Positions 23,401 through 34,200 of a stretch of DNA of 64,000 bases are shown here, in pieces. Where the stretch lies: contig CM036159.1 in NCBI GenBank assembly GCA_020631735.1, forward strand, positions 98,200,701-98,264,700, read 5' to 3'. The stretch is from Saccharum officinarum (lineage: Eukaryota; Streptophyta; Magnoliopsida; Poales; Poaceae). How positions within the stretch are numbered: the stretch's first letter is position 1; every line of letters starts with the position of its first letter. The notes below the pieces were generated by a model that was not told where the DNA came from, searched no databases, and saw only the letters and a program-made list of their open reading frames with translations. Both the position numbers and the translations under genes were made by a program.

Positions 23401-25268
23401 TCTATGAATTTCCAAACATTAGCAATATATAAGGCATTTCAGAAAAAAAAAATAAAACTAAAATAAAACAAACCTAAATCTAATCTCTGGCTCTGGCCGG
23501 CCTAGCAGGCCAACTCGGCCCACGACGGCCCAATCAGGCGCGCAGGGGGGAACCCGCGCCGACAGGTGGGCCCCGTCCATCATGGGCACAGAGGCAGGGG
23601 AGGAGGTTCGACCAGCGTTTCCTCGCCGCCGGTGACTCCTCCGGCGAAACCAACGGCATGGATGTGTTCCCCACCTCGACCTGCATCTAGGCAACCACCT
23701 TTCCAACCTCTACTGCACCTGAGCACGCGCGCCGATGGTGAAGGCGGACAGCGGCGGGCAGTGTATGCTGACGGCGGCAAAATCGGCCATCGCACAGCGA
23801 ACCTAGGGCACCCACGCGCTCTACATCACAAGGCGAAGCGAACAAGCTCTAAATCGAGGCACCAAACTGCCTACAATGACACGGCCACGAGCGGCGCAAG
23901 CACGATGGAAACGCGAGCTCACCGGAGCTTCGGCGTTGCACGCCATCGCGACGAAAACCGGCGGTAATGTCTTGCAGCCAGCTAGACCTACACCCGAGAC
24001 ACATGGAACACGAAGCCAACCAAATAACAAGCAAGCGAGCAGAGCAAAATCGAGCTTGAGCTCGGTGGGGCCATGGCAGGCGCAGCCAAAGCCGCAGCTT
24101 GTTCCCGTGGACCTAACGCGGTAGCGGTTAGACCAAGCACTCCTAAACCTTCTACGCAACACCAGTAGCAGCGAACAAGCACATATTGGCGTGGAGGAGC
24201 TTGGCATTGGCCGGCCCACGATGGAGCACGAGCTCGGTGGCGCTCCGAGCGGACCGACGGGGACAAAACGAACTTCCTAGCCTCACCTGTCGCTCTGCTG
24301 GTTGGGAAAGAGGTAGCAGTGGAAAGAGCGAAGCGAGGCGGAGGTCTTGGCGAGCTCTCTGGCCAGCCGCGCGGTAGCGCGAGCACGAGACGTAGCGAGG
24401 CGAGCGGCGGCGCAGCTAGCAGCGCAGAGCGAGGCGAGGGGAGGTGGAGTGCGAATGAGGGCATGCTGAGGATCTCCAGGCGGCGTGGCGACCTCACGCG
24501 TGTGAGCTGGGTTCGGTGCCGACGCGTGTTGGCCACACGCATCGAGTGCCTGTGCCCGGTCGGCCATGGAGTTCGGTCTCTGAACTTCTGAAATGAAGTT
24601 TCAGTTAAGCCGAGCCTGACAGCGCGACTTTGACAACATAAAACTCCTAATCTAGGCCGATTCGGTGTGAGACGTAGTTAGCAACATTGTAGAGGAACAT
24701 GAGGTCTACAAAATTGTCAACTGGAGCTTGAGCTGGTTCTGCGGGTTTGCGAGTTACAAAGCACCAAAGATGGTTACATGAAACTGAAATCCATTCCAGA
24801 CTAAGCTGATTTTTCAGTGCTGAAAAACAGCCCCTACACCTGACTTGTGGCCTTGTTAGGGCATGTTCCAAGCATTTTCATGAGTTGACCACTGAACAAC
24901 TTTTGTTCCTCATGAAATTTGGCACAAACTTTGTTAAGGTGGCACAGCCATGCAAAAACTCTAGGCTATACTTTTTGTTAAGTCAAACAAGGAAGGTCCT
25001 AATGGTCAACTAGTCAAAGCATGAGTCAAGATGGAATTAGGGCATGGCATAAAAATAAACCCTAGGTCAAATTGCTTAACTAACATGTTAAAAATATTTC
25101 CAAGCAATAATTTACCCAATAGCATCTCATATGAGCAAAAGTCACATCAAAGTGCATTGAAACATCACCAATCAAGCTAATGCAACATTATGTTGCAAGC
25201 ATGTGTTGCATGGGTTAACTAGGCATGTTGCATGTGTTTCATGATCATGTTTAAGGTGTTGTGTCACA
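20484..25268 (-). mobile_element. large Gypsy (Tekay-like) LTR, probably solo
   Basis: On the minus strand this segment begins TGTGACACAACACC (at 25268) and ends CCGTGACA (at 20484), about 4785 bases. Its layout parallels the Tekay LTR at 48665-51743: an AT-rich start, a GC-rich block (here 24570-23480) with paired AGCAGGCC / GGCCC motifs, a second AT-rich part, and a distal part with CAGGGTTTATTCCCACCTGT-type sequence near 20900. No primer-binding site or coding region adjoins the 20484 end, which suggests a solo LTR. I could not find a convincing target duplication. The long GC-rich frames inside it are not genes. Confidence 0.55.
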
Positions 25269-25322
25269 CATCACACTACTACAAGTGTTGTACACACATA
25301 AGCTAGCATTAATAAACAAATA

Positions 25323-25422
25323 NNNNNNNNNNNNNNNNNNNNNNNNNNNNNNNNNNNNNNNNNNNNNNNNNNNNNNNNNNNNNNNNNNNNNNNNNNNNNN
25401 NNNNNNNNNNNNNNNNNNNNNN
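25323..25422. other. assembly gap (100 N)
   Basis: A placeholder-length gap. The sequence right of it starts inside the integrase of the plus-strand Sirevirus, so the 5' LTR, gag and protease of that element are missing from the assembly or lie in the gap. Confidence 0.98.
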
Positions 25423-28243
25423 TCTCTTTTGAGAAAGATAGGATTTGCAGCGCATGTCAAGCGGGCAAACAAGTTGGAGCCAAGCATCCCGTCAAAAATG
25501 TTGTATAACAATGAGACCACTTGAGCTACTTCACATGGACTTAATTTGGTCCCAATGCTTACATAAGCATTGGAGTAACAAATATGGTTTTCGTTATTGT
25601 TGATGATTATTCCCGCTTCACTTGGGTATTCTTTTTGCAAAGATAAAAGTGATACTCAAGTAATCTTCAAGAAGTTTGCAAGAAGAGCTCAAATGAGATT
25701 TGAAGTGAAGATCAAGAAAGTGAGAAGTGACAACGGGACGGAGTTTAGGAACACCAATATTGAAGAGTTCCTTAATGAAGAGGGAATCAAGCATGAGTTT
25801 TCGGTTCCCTATACTCCTCAACAAAATGGTGTTGTGGAGAGAAAGAACCGACACACTCATAGAAGCGGGCAAGAGCAATGTTGGATGAATACAAGACTCC
25901 GGACAAGTATTGGCGGAAGCGGTCAACACGGCATGTCATGCAATCAACCGCTGTATCTTCAATAAAATCATGAAAAAGACCGCCTACGAGCTTCTTACCG
26001 GTAACAAACCTAAGGTGCATTACTTTCGAGTTTTTGGATGCAAGTGTTTCATACTTAACAAGAAATCCAAAAGCTCAAAGTTTGCACCAAGGTTGATGAA
26101 GGTTTCTTGCTTGGTTATGGTACTAACGAACATGGCTATCGTGTTTTTTCAACAAGACAACCGGTCAAGTTGAAATAGCGATTGACGTGACATTTGATGA
26201 ACCGACGGCTCTCAAAAGGAGCAAGTCAATGTTGACATTATAGGTAAAGAAGAACCATCCTCTCAAGTGATCAAGAAGCTTGCTACCGGTGAAGTAAAGC
26301 CCATTGAAGAAGATGATGAATATGACAAGAGCAAACCATTCATGATCCGCATATGCATCATGAGTCAATAAATGTCCATGATGATGGTTCTACATCAAGA
26401 AATGGACATGATTCAAGTGTTCAAGTCATTCCAAAATTCACCACAAGTCGAAGATAGCAACCAAGTTGATGATCAAAATAGAAATAAAGACAACTTCACA
26501 CAAGATCTTAATCTTGACCTTTCAATCAACCAAGACAAGGATGATGAAGATGAAGGTCCAATCCAAAGGAGAACTCAAGTGCCTCACCCAAGAGTACATC
26601 ATACCATTCAACGAGATCATCCCGTTGATAACATCTTGGAAGCATTCAAAGAGGAGTCGTCACAAGGTCAAGGCTTGCAAGCTTTTGTGAACACTTCTCA
26701 TTTGTGTCTCCAAAAGAGCCTAAAAAGGTTAAAGAAGCCATTGATGATGAGGATTGGATGATTGCAATGCAAGAAGAGTTGAATAACTTCACTCGTAATG
26801 AAGTTTGGACATTGGTGGAAAGACCTAAACAAAATGTGATTGGAACCAAATGGGTTTTCCGCAACAAGCAAGATGAGCATGGTGTGGTCACAAGAAACAA
26901 GGCGAGGTTGGTAGCTCAAGGATTCACTCAAATTGAAGGTTTGGATTTTGGGGAAACTTATGCACCGGTGGCAAGGCTTGAGTCAATACGGATCTTACTT
27001 GCCTATGCCGTCCATCACAACTTCAAGCTATATCAAATGGATGTGAAGAGTGCATTCCTCAACGGCCCCCTCTCCGAAGTAGTATATGTAGAGCAACCAC
27101 GGGTTTTGAAGATCCCAAGAATCCTGATCATGTCTATAAGCTCAACAAAGCACTCTATGGCTTAAGCAAGCCCTAGAGCTTGGTATGATTGTCTTAAGGA
27201 CTTCCTACTCAAACAAGGGTTTGAGATAGGCAAGGCCGATCCAACTTTATTTACTCGCAAAGTCAATAATGATATCTTTATTTGCCAAATATATGTCGAT
27301 GACATAATATTTGGTAGTACTAATGTGGCTTTTTGTGAGGAGTTTAGTAGGATTATGACGAATAGATTCGAGATGTCTATGATGGGAGAGTTGAAGTTCT
27401 TTCTCGGTTTTCAAATCAAGCAACTCAAGGAAGGAACCTTTATTTGTCAAACGAAGTATACTCTTGACATGTTGAAGAAGTTTGACATGGAGAAAGCAAA
27501 ACCCATCAAGACACCGATGCCACCAATGGGCATCTTGATCTCGACAAGGATGGAAAGGCCGTCGATCAAAAGGTATATCGTTCCATGATTGGATCCTTAC
27601 TTTACCTTTGTGCATCTAGGCCCGATATTATGCTTAGTGTGTGCTTGTGTGCAAGATTTCAAGCTAATCCGAAAGAATGTCACTTAGTGGCTGTTAAGAG
27701 AATTTTGAGATATTTAGTGCTCACTCCTAATCTTGGCTTGTGGTATCCTAAGGGCTCCACTTTTGATTTACTTGGCTACTCCGATTCGGATTATGCCGGT
27801 TGCAGGGTAAATCGAAAGAGCACTACCGGGACTTGCCAATTCTTGGTAGGTCTTTGGTGTCGTGGAGCTCTAAAAAGCAAAATAGTGTTGCCTTGTCTAC
27901 TGCCGAAGCCGAGTATGTGGCGGCCGGTGCTTGCTGTGCCCAGCTACTTTGGATGAAGCAGACCCTGAAAGACTTTGGTTGTGAGCTAACCAAGATTCCC
28001 CTCTTGTGTGACAATGAGAGTGCCATTAAATTGGCTAACAATCCCGTAAACCATTCTCGTACAAAGCACATAGACATCCGGCATCATTTCTTGAGAGACC
28101 ATGAAGCCAAAGGAGATATCGCTTTACATCATGTGAGCACCGAAAAAGCAACTAGCCGATATCTTCACAAAGCCCTAGATGAGTCAAGATTTTGTGCTTT
28201 GAGGAGTGAACTAAATATCATTGATTCTCGTAACGTGGCTTGA
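25423..28243 (+). pseudogene. Copia pol remnant: integrase, reverse transcriptase, RNase H
   Basis: The order integrase, reverse transcriptase, RNase H marks it as Copia. Integrase shows [16 protein letters not shown] and [14 protein letters not shown] sequence (about 25715-25850). Reverse transcriptase shows [19 protein letters not shown] (about 26800), [11 protein letters not shown] (about 27035) and the catalytic YVDDIIFG (27293-27316). RNase H shows VALSTAEAEYVAAG (about 27890) and NHSRTKHIDIRHHF (about 28050). Frameshifts occur near 25505, 25850, 26090, 26200, 26700, 27095, 27160, 27535, 27860 and 28145, so the polyprotein is dead. The terminal NIIDSRNVA stop is at 28241-28243. Confidence 0.85.
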
Positions 28244-28437
28244 TTTTTTTGACATATTTTGTTTGATTCTAGCTAGGCGAAAACTCTTTAAAAAATTGGA
28301 TGAGATTTCAAAATCTATTTTCACTTCTTAAGCATGTTCATAGTTTTGTGTTGTTTCTATGAAATCTGGACATGCTTGAGTTAGTTCTAGTTCATCATCT
28401 ATGTTCACCATCTCTCACTCACTTCTTCCTGCACTGG

Positions 28438-28620
28438 AACCACCGGTGGTACCGCCGGGTGACCGGTAGTACCGGTCTATGACCGATAGTACCGACTAGA
28501 CATCGGTACCACCGGTAGTTCTTTTTCTCGCGTCGCCTGTCCGCCGTTGTCGACCTGACCGTAGTGACGGTGCTTCTCCACGGTAGTACCGGTAGTGTAA
28601 GTTGCGGCTGGGTATAAATA
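28438..28620 (+). promoter_or_regulatory. LTR-like internal promoter block before the third ORF
   Basis: Between pol and the third ORF lie at least six CCGGTAGTACCGG-like units (for example near 28440-28505 and 28580-28595) followed by TATAAATA at 28613-28620. The element's own LTR has the same order: ACCGGT-type units, then TATAAATA at 31831. After the internal TATA box comes a C/T-rich leader of about 218 bases without any ATG until the start codon at 28839. The layout fits a promoter for a separate mRNA of the third ORF; activity is inference. Confidence 0.55.
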
Positions 28621-28838
28621 GGGGCTGTGATTTTCTTCCCTCATTCGTCTTCCCCGTGCCCGCATCCTACCATCACCGACGGCGCCGCCCCTTCCAACCC
28701 CCACTCGATCTCCTCCTCCCTCCACCACTCTTGCCGATCTTTGAGGAGAAGTTTCCCCTTGTCGTGGGGATCGCGTGGAGGTGCTTTGGAGTTGCCCAAC
28801 TTCTTCCTTTGCTGTGATTCGATCTTTCATCTTCAAGC

Positions 28839-30558
28839 ATGCAAAGGAAGAACCCCAAGAGGGCCGCTCGTCCTAGTGGAGGTGATGGTGGTAGTGCTTC
28901 CCGGCCTGTCCGTGGAAGGACTGCCGCTCGTTCTAGCGGCCGTGGAGGTGGTGGCGGCATTGGAGATGAAGATGATGTTGAGTCCCAGGGTGTGCCTGCT
29001 CCTCTCTCGAGTATGGGACGCCCCAATCCTCCGCGTCGTCATAGCGAGCAAGTACAGGGGCAACGTCCGGCAGGTGAGAATCCACAGCTTGCCGCTATGC
29101 AAATTGAGGGTCGCTCTATTGACCCTAACATTGTGGCTCAATCCCCTATACAAATTGGTCTTGCCACTGCCAACCGGATGCTTTTATTTCATCAAAATGC
29201 AAATCCTCGTATGTCCGGTCCTCAGAATCAAGGTGGTTATCAACCTCTCTTCCTGTTGATTATTCTAAGAGAGCGGGTGATTTACGGGTGCAGCGCAGTG
29301 AGAATCCCTATCAGTTTATCCGCAATCCTAGTGTGGATGTTCGTTTTTGGAGCCGCATGCATTCGGATTATTATTACAAGGTTCTTTTCAAGAGTGGGCA
29401 GCGTGGCTCATCTCCGCCAATCTTCCAGCACAAGTGGGTGCAGCGCGCCTCTCTTGATAACTTGAACAATCCTGACATTCACCGTTTGGTTGCTGATCTT
29501 GATGCTTGTCGTCTGCTTCCTCTTATGACGTTCCAGCATAATTGGAATGATGAGATTATCTGTCAGTTTTATGCAACTCTGTGGATTGATTCTCAGAACC
29601 TTGTACTACATTGGCTTACCCAAGGCATCCATTACAGATGTGATTATCAGACTTTTTCATGCCTTCTTGGGTTTACTGCTGAGGACAGGGGTGCTTCTAG
29701 TCTTTTTGATATTTTTCCAGACTCTGTCTCTCACGATGACTTAGAGGCTGCTGAGGTATACAAGCCTGGTGCGACTGTTGATTTCACTACCACTCATTTG
29801 AAGCCGTACTTTTATGTCCTCAACAATCTCATTCGCCTTACCTTGGACCCTAAGATTGGAGATTCTATTCATCTCATGCTTGATGCTCCTAAGGTCCTTT
29901 GCCGTTTTGGAACTGGTGGTGATCGTTTTTCCATCACTGACTTTATGTGGCGCAAGATTGAGCAGGCTGCAAATGATCCCCACAAGTCTGTGCCATATGC
30001 TCCATATCTCATGTATATCATTGAGCAAGTGGTGGGTCGTTCATTCCATCACAATACTGTGCACAAGTCCTACTCCGTGCGTCATTTGGGCCCCAGAGGT
30101 GTTGGTGGTGGTTCCGCTCCTTCTCCCACTCGTGGTCCGGCCACTCGTACTTCTCCCGCGGTGCTTACCGTGGTGGTACTGCTACTGCTCCTACTCGCTC
30201 CTCCTCGGAGCGTCGTCGGCGTGGTGGCGGTGTCATCAAGTATGCTTTGGGGAAGCTTTGGGAGGCCTTCTGTTACAAGGCTGAGAAGGATGATCGTCGC
30301 CTAAGGCGTATTGAGCAGCACCTACAGATTGATCCTCCTGAGAGTCCTCTCCGTGAGTTTCGGGATCCCTTTGTCGAGTACAATGAGTCGTATGGTGCTC
30401 CCGTCTCTGGTCCTAGTGAGGAGGCTGGCCCGTCCGATGACCCTCGTGGTAAGAAGACGGTCCCTCCATCGCTAGGGTTGGTTGACTACTCGACCGACGA
30501 CGACGACGATGACGGCGACGACAGCGACGATGACCGCGACTTCTCGGAGCCTTATTAG
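28839..30558 (+). pseudogene. third (env-position) ORF of Sirevirus B, two frameshifts
   Basis: Reading starts at ATG 28839 with a basic Arg/Gly-rich N-terminus (RAARPSGGDGGSASR and RGRTAARSSGRGGGGG), changes frame near 29250, and again between about 30090 and 30240. The middle part (29300-30090) is the conserved globular region, with ENPYQFIRNPSVDVRFWSRM, ICQFYATLWIDSQNLVLHWL and FSCLLGF; this resembles the putative plant transposon protein family found in env-position ORFs of plant retroelements, by recollection only. The last part is acidic, with runs of Asp ending at 30558. I see no signal peptide or clear fusion-type membrane segment, so an envelope function is not supported. About 570 codons overall. 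The function of this ORF is unknown. Confidence 0.65.
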
Positions 30559-30609
30559 ATTTTGCTACCTTGGTTGTTTCCGTGCCTACCCTTTTTGGCA
30601 TTTGATGCC

Positions 30610-31106
30610 AAAGGGGGAGTGTTAGGCTTATCATCTATGTAATAGGTAGTTAATGGTCGTGTTTTAATTCCAAACCCTGTGGTGAACTATGTATGGTGGA
30701 CTAAGAACTATTGGTGTGATGATGGATGATTGTAGGCAAATCACTTATGCTTATTTGTTATGTTTGCCTAGATGTTTTTTTTTCTGATGTTGTTTATTGG
30801 CTTAGTTTGGCTGTGTTTTTTTTAGTCCTTTTCTTTCTACCTTAGCCTTTCTTGTTTTTGTGTGATAAGTCATGTCTCATGCATCACGATATAATTCTTG
30901 TCACACACTTTTAGGCACCCCACGAATTGCAAAATTTAGGGGGAGCTTCCCATATGTATGCATATTGATTATGATCAATGTTGAGATTCAAGTTCAATGC
31001 ATACACTGAGGGGGAGCCTCTCGTAAAGTTTGAAATTCAAAAATCTTCAATTCTCTACATCTTATGTAAGCCTAAGTTGGTTGTCATCAATTACCAAAAA
31101 GGGGAG
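30610..31106 (+). promoter_or_regulatory. four polypurine tracts before the 3' LTR
   Basis: AAAGGGGGAG-type purine runs occur at 30610-30619, 30938-30945, 31008-31016 and 31096-31106. The last lies three bases before the LTR and is the likely primer for plus-strand DNA synthesis. The others are extra copies within 500 bases, a feature reported for Sireviruses. No coding frame of note lies between them. Confidence 0.7.
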
Positions 31107-31108
31107 TT

Positions 31109-32703
31109 TGTAAGTGCATTCGCCCCCGTTGTGGTTTTTGGATAATTAATGACAATCAAATTAGGGACTAACATGTCTATCTAAGTGAATATGCAGGTGT
31201 CAGTTCAATGAAAGAATTTGTATGGTCACATTTGGTGATGTTAGCACCCTCAATTCCATTGTTTGAAAAGCGTTCCGTCTCAAGTGGATAGATTAGATTT
31301 TTCTTTTGACTTGAGTTATAGGAAACGCCGCACTATCAAGAGGGATACAAATTAGGTTATCTAGAGGGAAAACTTGTGCTCAATTTGTATTGGTTTAAGC
31401 ATTTAAGAGACACCTTTGCACTCACGGACACTTAGAGAAGTGTTTTATGCCTGGGAGTACCGGTAGTACCGGTGAACCACCGGTAGTACCGGTAGGCATA
31501 AATCCCGCCGGTGTCAGCGCCTTAGTTCTGCGAGTTTTTTGTTCTAGCGGTAGTATCGGTGGTTGACCGTAGTACCGGCCTTTGACCGGTAGTACCGGTG
31601 AAAGCCCGGTAGTACCGGTAAGTCTTTTTCCCGCAAAACTTGTCTTCGCCAAAATCTGTACTACCGGTGGTACCGGTCGTTGATCGGTGGTACCGGTGAA
31701 AGACCGGTAGTACCGGTAGGCTATTTTCTCGTAATAGTCTCCAGTAGGTTGGTTGTAACGGTCGAAACCCTTAGGATCGGTAGTACCGGTGGGTTCACCG
31801 GTAGTACCGGTACCGCTTCGAAGATAAGAGTATAAATAGCTCTCCCCTTCATTTCTAACCGTTACTCACGCCATTTACTCCTACCAACCTTCAGACAAAC
31901 AGCTCTCAAGCATTGACTCACCCTCTCTCTTCCTCTTTGCTCTCAAATCCAATCCCTTGCAAGATCTGAGTAGAGAGGAGAGATTTAAGAGTGGAAAGCT
32001 TCGATTCACATCTTGAGCACTTGGTTCCCCTCCTAGTTGGCTTGGTTTGTATTTGTTACTCTTGGGTTCTTGGAACCCTAGCCGGCTAGGTGTTCTTTGT
32101 GGTTGCCCGTGTTGTTGTACTTGTGAGGGCACCCCGAAGAGTTTGTATTACCCTTGTATTCTTAGTGGAAATCTTGGGCTAACCTTTGTGGTTGCTTGAG
32201 GGAGGCAAGGAGGTGGAATAGACTCCGACCTTAGTGGTCACCTCAACAACGAGGACGTAGGAACTCCTTTGTGGGGTTGCCGAACCTCGGGTTAAATCAT
32301 GTGTCCTGCGTGCTTGTTGTTGTTGTTATTTGTGTTCACTTGAGATATTACTTATTCTTTGTGTTCTCCCTCTTTCATATCTCTTTCATAGGTTGTGGGT
32401 GCTCGATCTACTCTTGGTGAAGGAACAAGAAAGGAGAGTTCATAAACTTCATCAACATCATCTTCGGTAGTGGGGTAAAACTCAGATCTGAAATCACAAC
32501 TCGCAAATCTCTGATTTCTTAGTTTCAGTAGGATACCGGTAGTACCGGTGGTCAGCGTCGGTAGTACCGGTGATCCCTCACCGGTAGTACCGGTTCCAAA
32601 TCAACCGGTAGTACCGGTCAGTGTTTTAACTTCCGCGTTGAGTTTTGAGTTTCAGGTTTTTAGATCCGCCTATTCACCCCCCTAGGCCTATTAGATCCTT
32701 TCA
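31109..32703 (+). repeat. 3' LTR of Sirevirus B
   Basis: Starts TGTAAGTGCATTCGCCCCC and ends GATCCTTTCA, 1595 bases. U3 holds about ten GGTAGTACCGGT-type palindromic units (31450-31812), then TATAAATA at 31831-31838. A second cluster of four to five units lies near the 3' end (32530-32622). The right border abuts gag sequence of Sirevirus A. Confidence 0.85.
31831..31838 (+). promoter_or_regulatory. TATA box of Sirevirus B LTR
   Basis: TATAAATA directly after the last upstream ACCGGT palindrome, with a pyrimidine-rich stretch following. Confidence 0.65.
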
Positions 32704-34149
32704 GGTTGAGGCTCTACTTGTTGCTTCACCAATTGTTTGGTTGGGCATATTGAGGTGAGATGACCCCAAGTGCGGCACTTGAAGCACTTGACATGTTTGA
32801 GCCTCTCTTCTTCCTTCATCTTCTTTAGCTTCTCAATGTTTGGGCAACCGTTAGCAAGATGTCCCGCTTAATAGCATCGATAGCACATGGAATGCGAGAG
32901 CTTCTTTTGGAGTAGCCTCTTTATCCTCTTTTCTTGCTTTCTTTCACCCTTTGTCATTTTCTTCTTGAAGCCAAGGCCACTTTTGTCACCAAAATTTCTT
33001 TGAGTCTTCATTATGTGCTCAAAGGTGACTTTTGAGTTGTAGCACCTCTCTAACTTGTTGCTCAAATTCTTCATTTCACTTTTGAGCTCATTGTTCTTCT
33101 TCAAAAGATAGTCTCACAAGACATAGAAGTAGAACAAGCATCTAATTGTTAAGAACATGGCATATCTAGAAAATCATCACAAGAGGTGGATACATGCTTC
33201 TTGCCTACATCATAAGGGTTAGTCATATGTGATTGATCATTTGACCCAAATGATGAGCTCTCACTAGTTTTGGTTTCTTCATTAGAAAGTTTCTTAGTGA
33301 GTAAAACATGTCTTGTACCAAGTTATCATGAGCAACACTAAGTTCATCATGAGCCAATTTTAGCTCCTCATGTAAACAAGTAGTAACATAAAGTAGATGC
33401 TTTTGTTGTTCACATGTGGTCTTTAGAAAAGAGTTTTCATTTTCTAATTTACTTACTTTTTCCTTTTATCTTTTTAAGGCTCTTGAGAGTTTATAAAGAA
33501 GCTCAAAATTTGGATCATCACAATTAACAACAAAACCACCAACATATATCTTAGTGTTACCATGTGATGATATTGATGAGCTTGTTGAAGCATCACTCTC
33601 ATAGCCATCATCTTCACCATCAAGTGTGCATGGAGTAGAATCATTGCTTGCATCACTTGTGGCATTATCATCATTCTTGCCAAGTGATCTTGTGGTATGA
33701 TCAACTTTGTCATCACTTGACCATGAGGTGGAGCAATCCTCCACAACCACCTCGTTGTGGTCATGCTCAATAACCTCATGTACCTCCATCACTACGTGAT
33801 CATCCATCTTGAATTTTCCATCATCCCAATTTGAGAAGTCACCATAGTGATGCTTGAGTGCCATCTACATGCTATGTGCACTTGTGAGGCCTATCACCTT
33901 ATCAAAGATCTCATCATTCAAAGCTTTGATTAGATAAAACTTAGCTTATGCATCAAGTGTTCGACAATCCTTTTGAGCTTGGGTACGGTTATCACTCCCA
34001 TCCAAGTCATGAGTAAAGCCAACAACTATGATCCACCAAAACTTAGGGCCAAGAGCACGAAAGTGATCAAGCATATGAAGTTTCCACCGTGCATAATGAG
34101 TGCCATCAAAAATGTGTTCCACACAATCATCTAGCCCATAAGCCACCAT
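32704..34149 (-). pseudogene. Sirevirus A gag with two zinc knuckles, broken
   Basis: The minus-strand frame opens with MVAYGLDDCVEHIFDGTHYA just inside the PBS, continues through a Copia-type gag region (DHFRALGPKFWW), an acidic linker (KHHYGDFSNWDDGKF, then Asp/Ser-rich sequence), and a basic region. It ends with two CCHC knuckles: CYRC..AGHLANGC (about 32890-32845; a TAA stop lies inside it at 32870-32868) and CFKCRTWGHLTSMC (about 32790-32745). Several stops and frame changes interrupt it. Two knuckles are unusual for Copia gag but seen in Sireviruses. Insertion of Sirevirus B removed the continuation. Confidence 0.75.
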
Positions 34150-34186
34150 CCTCTCGGGTCAGTGAAGACCACAAATAAGAGACCTG

Positions 34187-34198
34187 GCTCTGATACCA
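34187..34198 (-). promoter_or_regulatory. primer-binding site, initiator tRNA-Met
   Basis: On the minus strand TGGTATCAGAGC begins two bases after the LTR. This is the complement of the 3' end of plant initiator tRNA-Met, the standard primer of Copia and many Gypsy elements. Confidence 0.85.
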
Positions 34199-34200
34199 AC

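Larger units (their letters stand above)
25423..32703 (+). mobile_element. Sirevirus-type Copia element B (5' end missing)
   Basis: From the gap rightward there are integrase, reverse transcriptase and RNase H remnants (25423-28243), an LTR-like internal promoter block (28438-28620), a third ORF (28839-30558), a series of four polypurine tracts (30610-31106) and a 1595-base 3' LTR (31109-32703). The third ORF in env position and the multiplied polypurine tracts are hallmarks reported for Sireviruses. The element ends inside the gag region of the minus-strand Sirevirus A, into which it inserted. Confidence 0.85.

Noticed and set aside
23458..24591. Open frames up to 184 codons on both strands
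   Set aside because: The equivalent GC-rich block of the minus-strand Gypsy LTR; no domain and dense overlap of frames.
28477..29153. Minus-strand frames opposite the start of the third ORF
   Set aside because: Antisense shadows of the Gly/Arg-rich plus-strand frame and its leader.
31450..31812. CRISPR-like array of short palindromic repeats
   Set aside because: Units have irregular spacing, no unique spacers of uniform length and no cas genes; they are LTR promoter repeats in a plant genome.
34187..34200. Possible tRNA fragment
   Set aside because: The match is only the 12-base primer-binding site of a retrotransposon; no cloverleaf.
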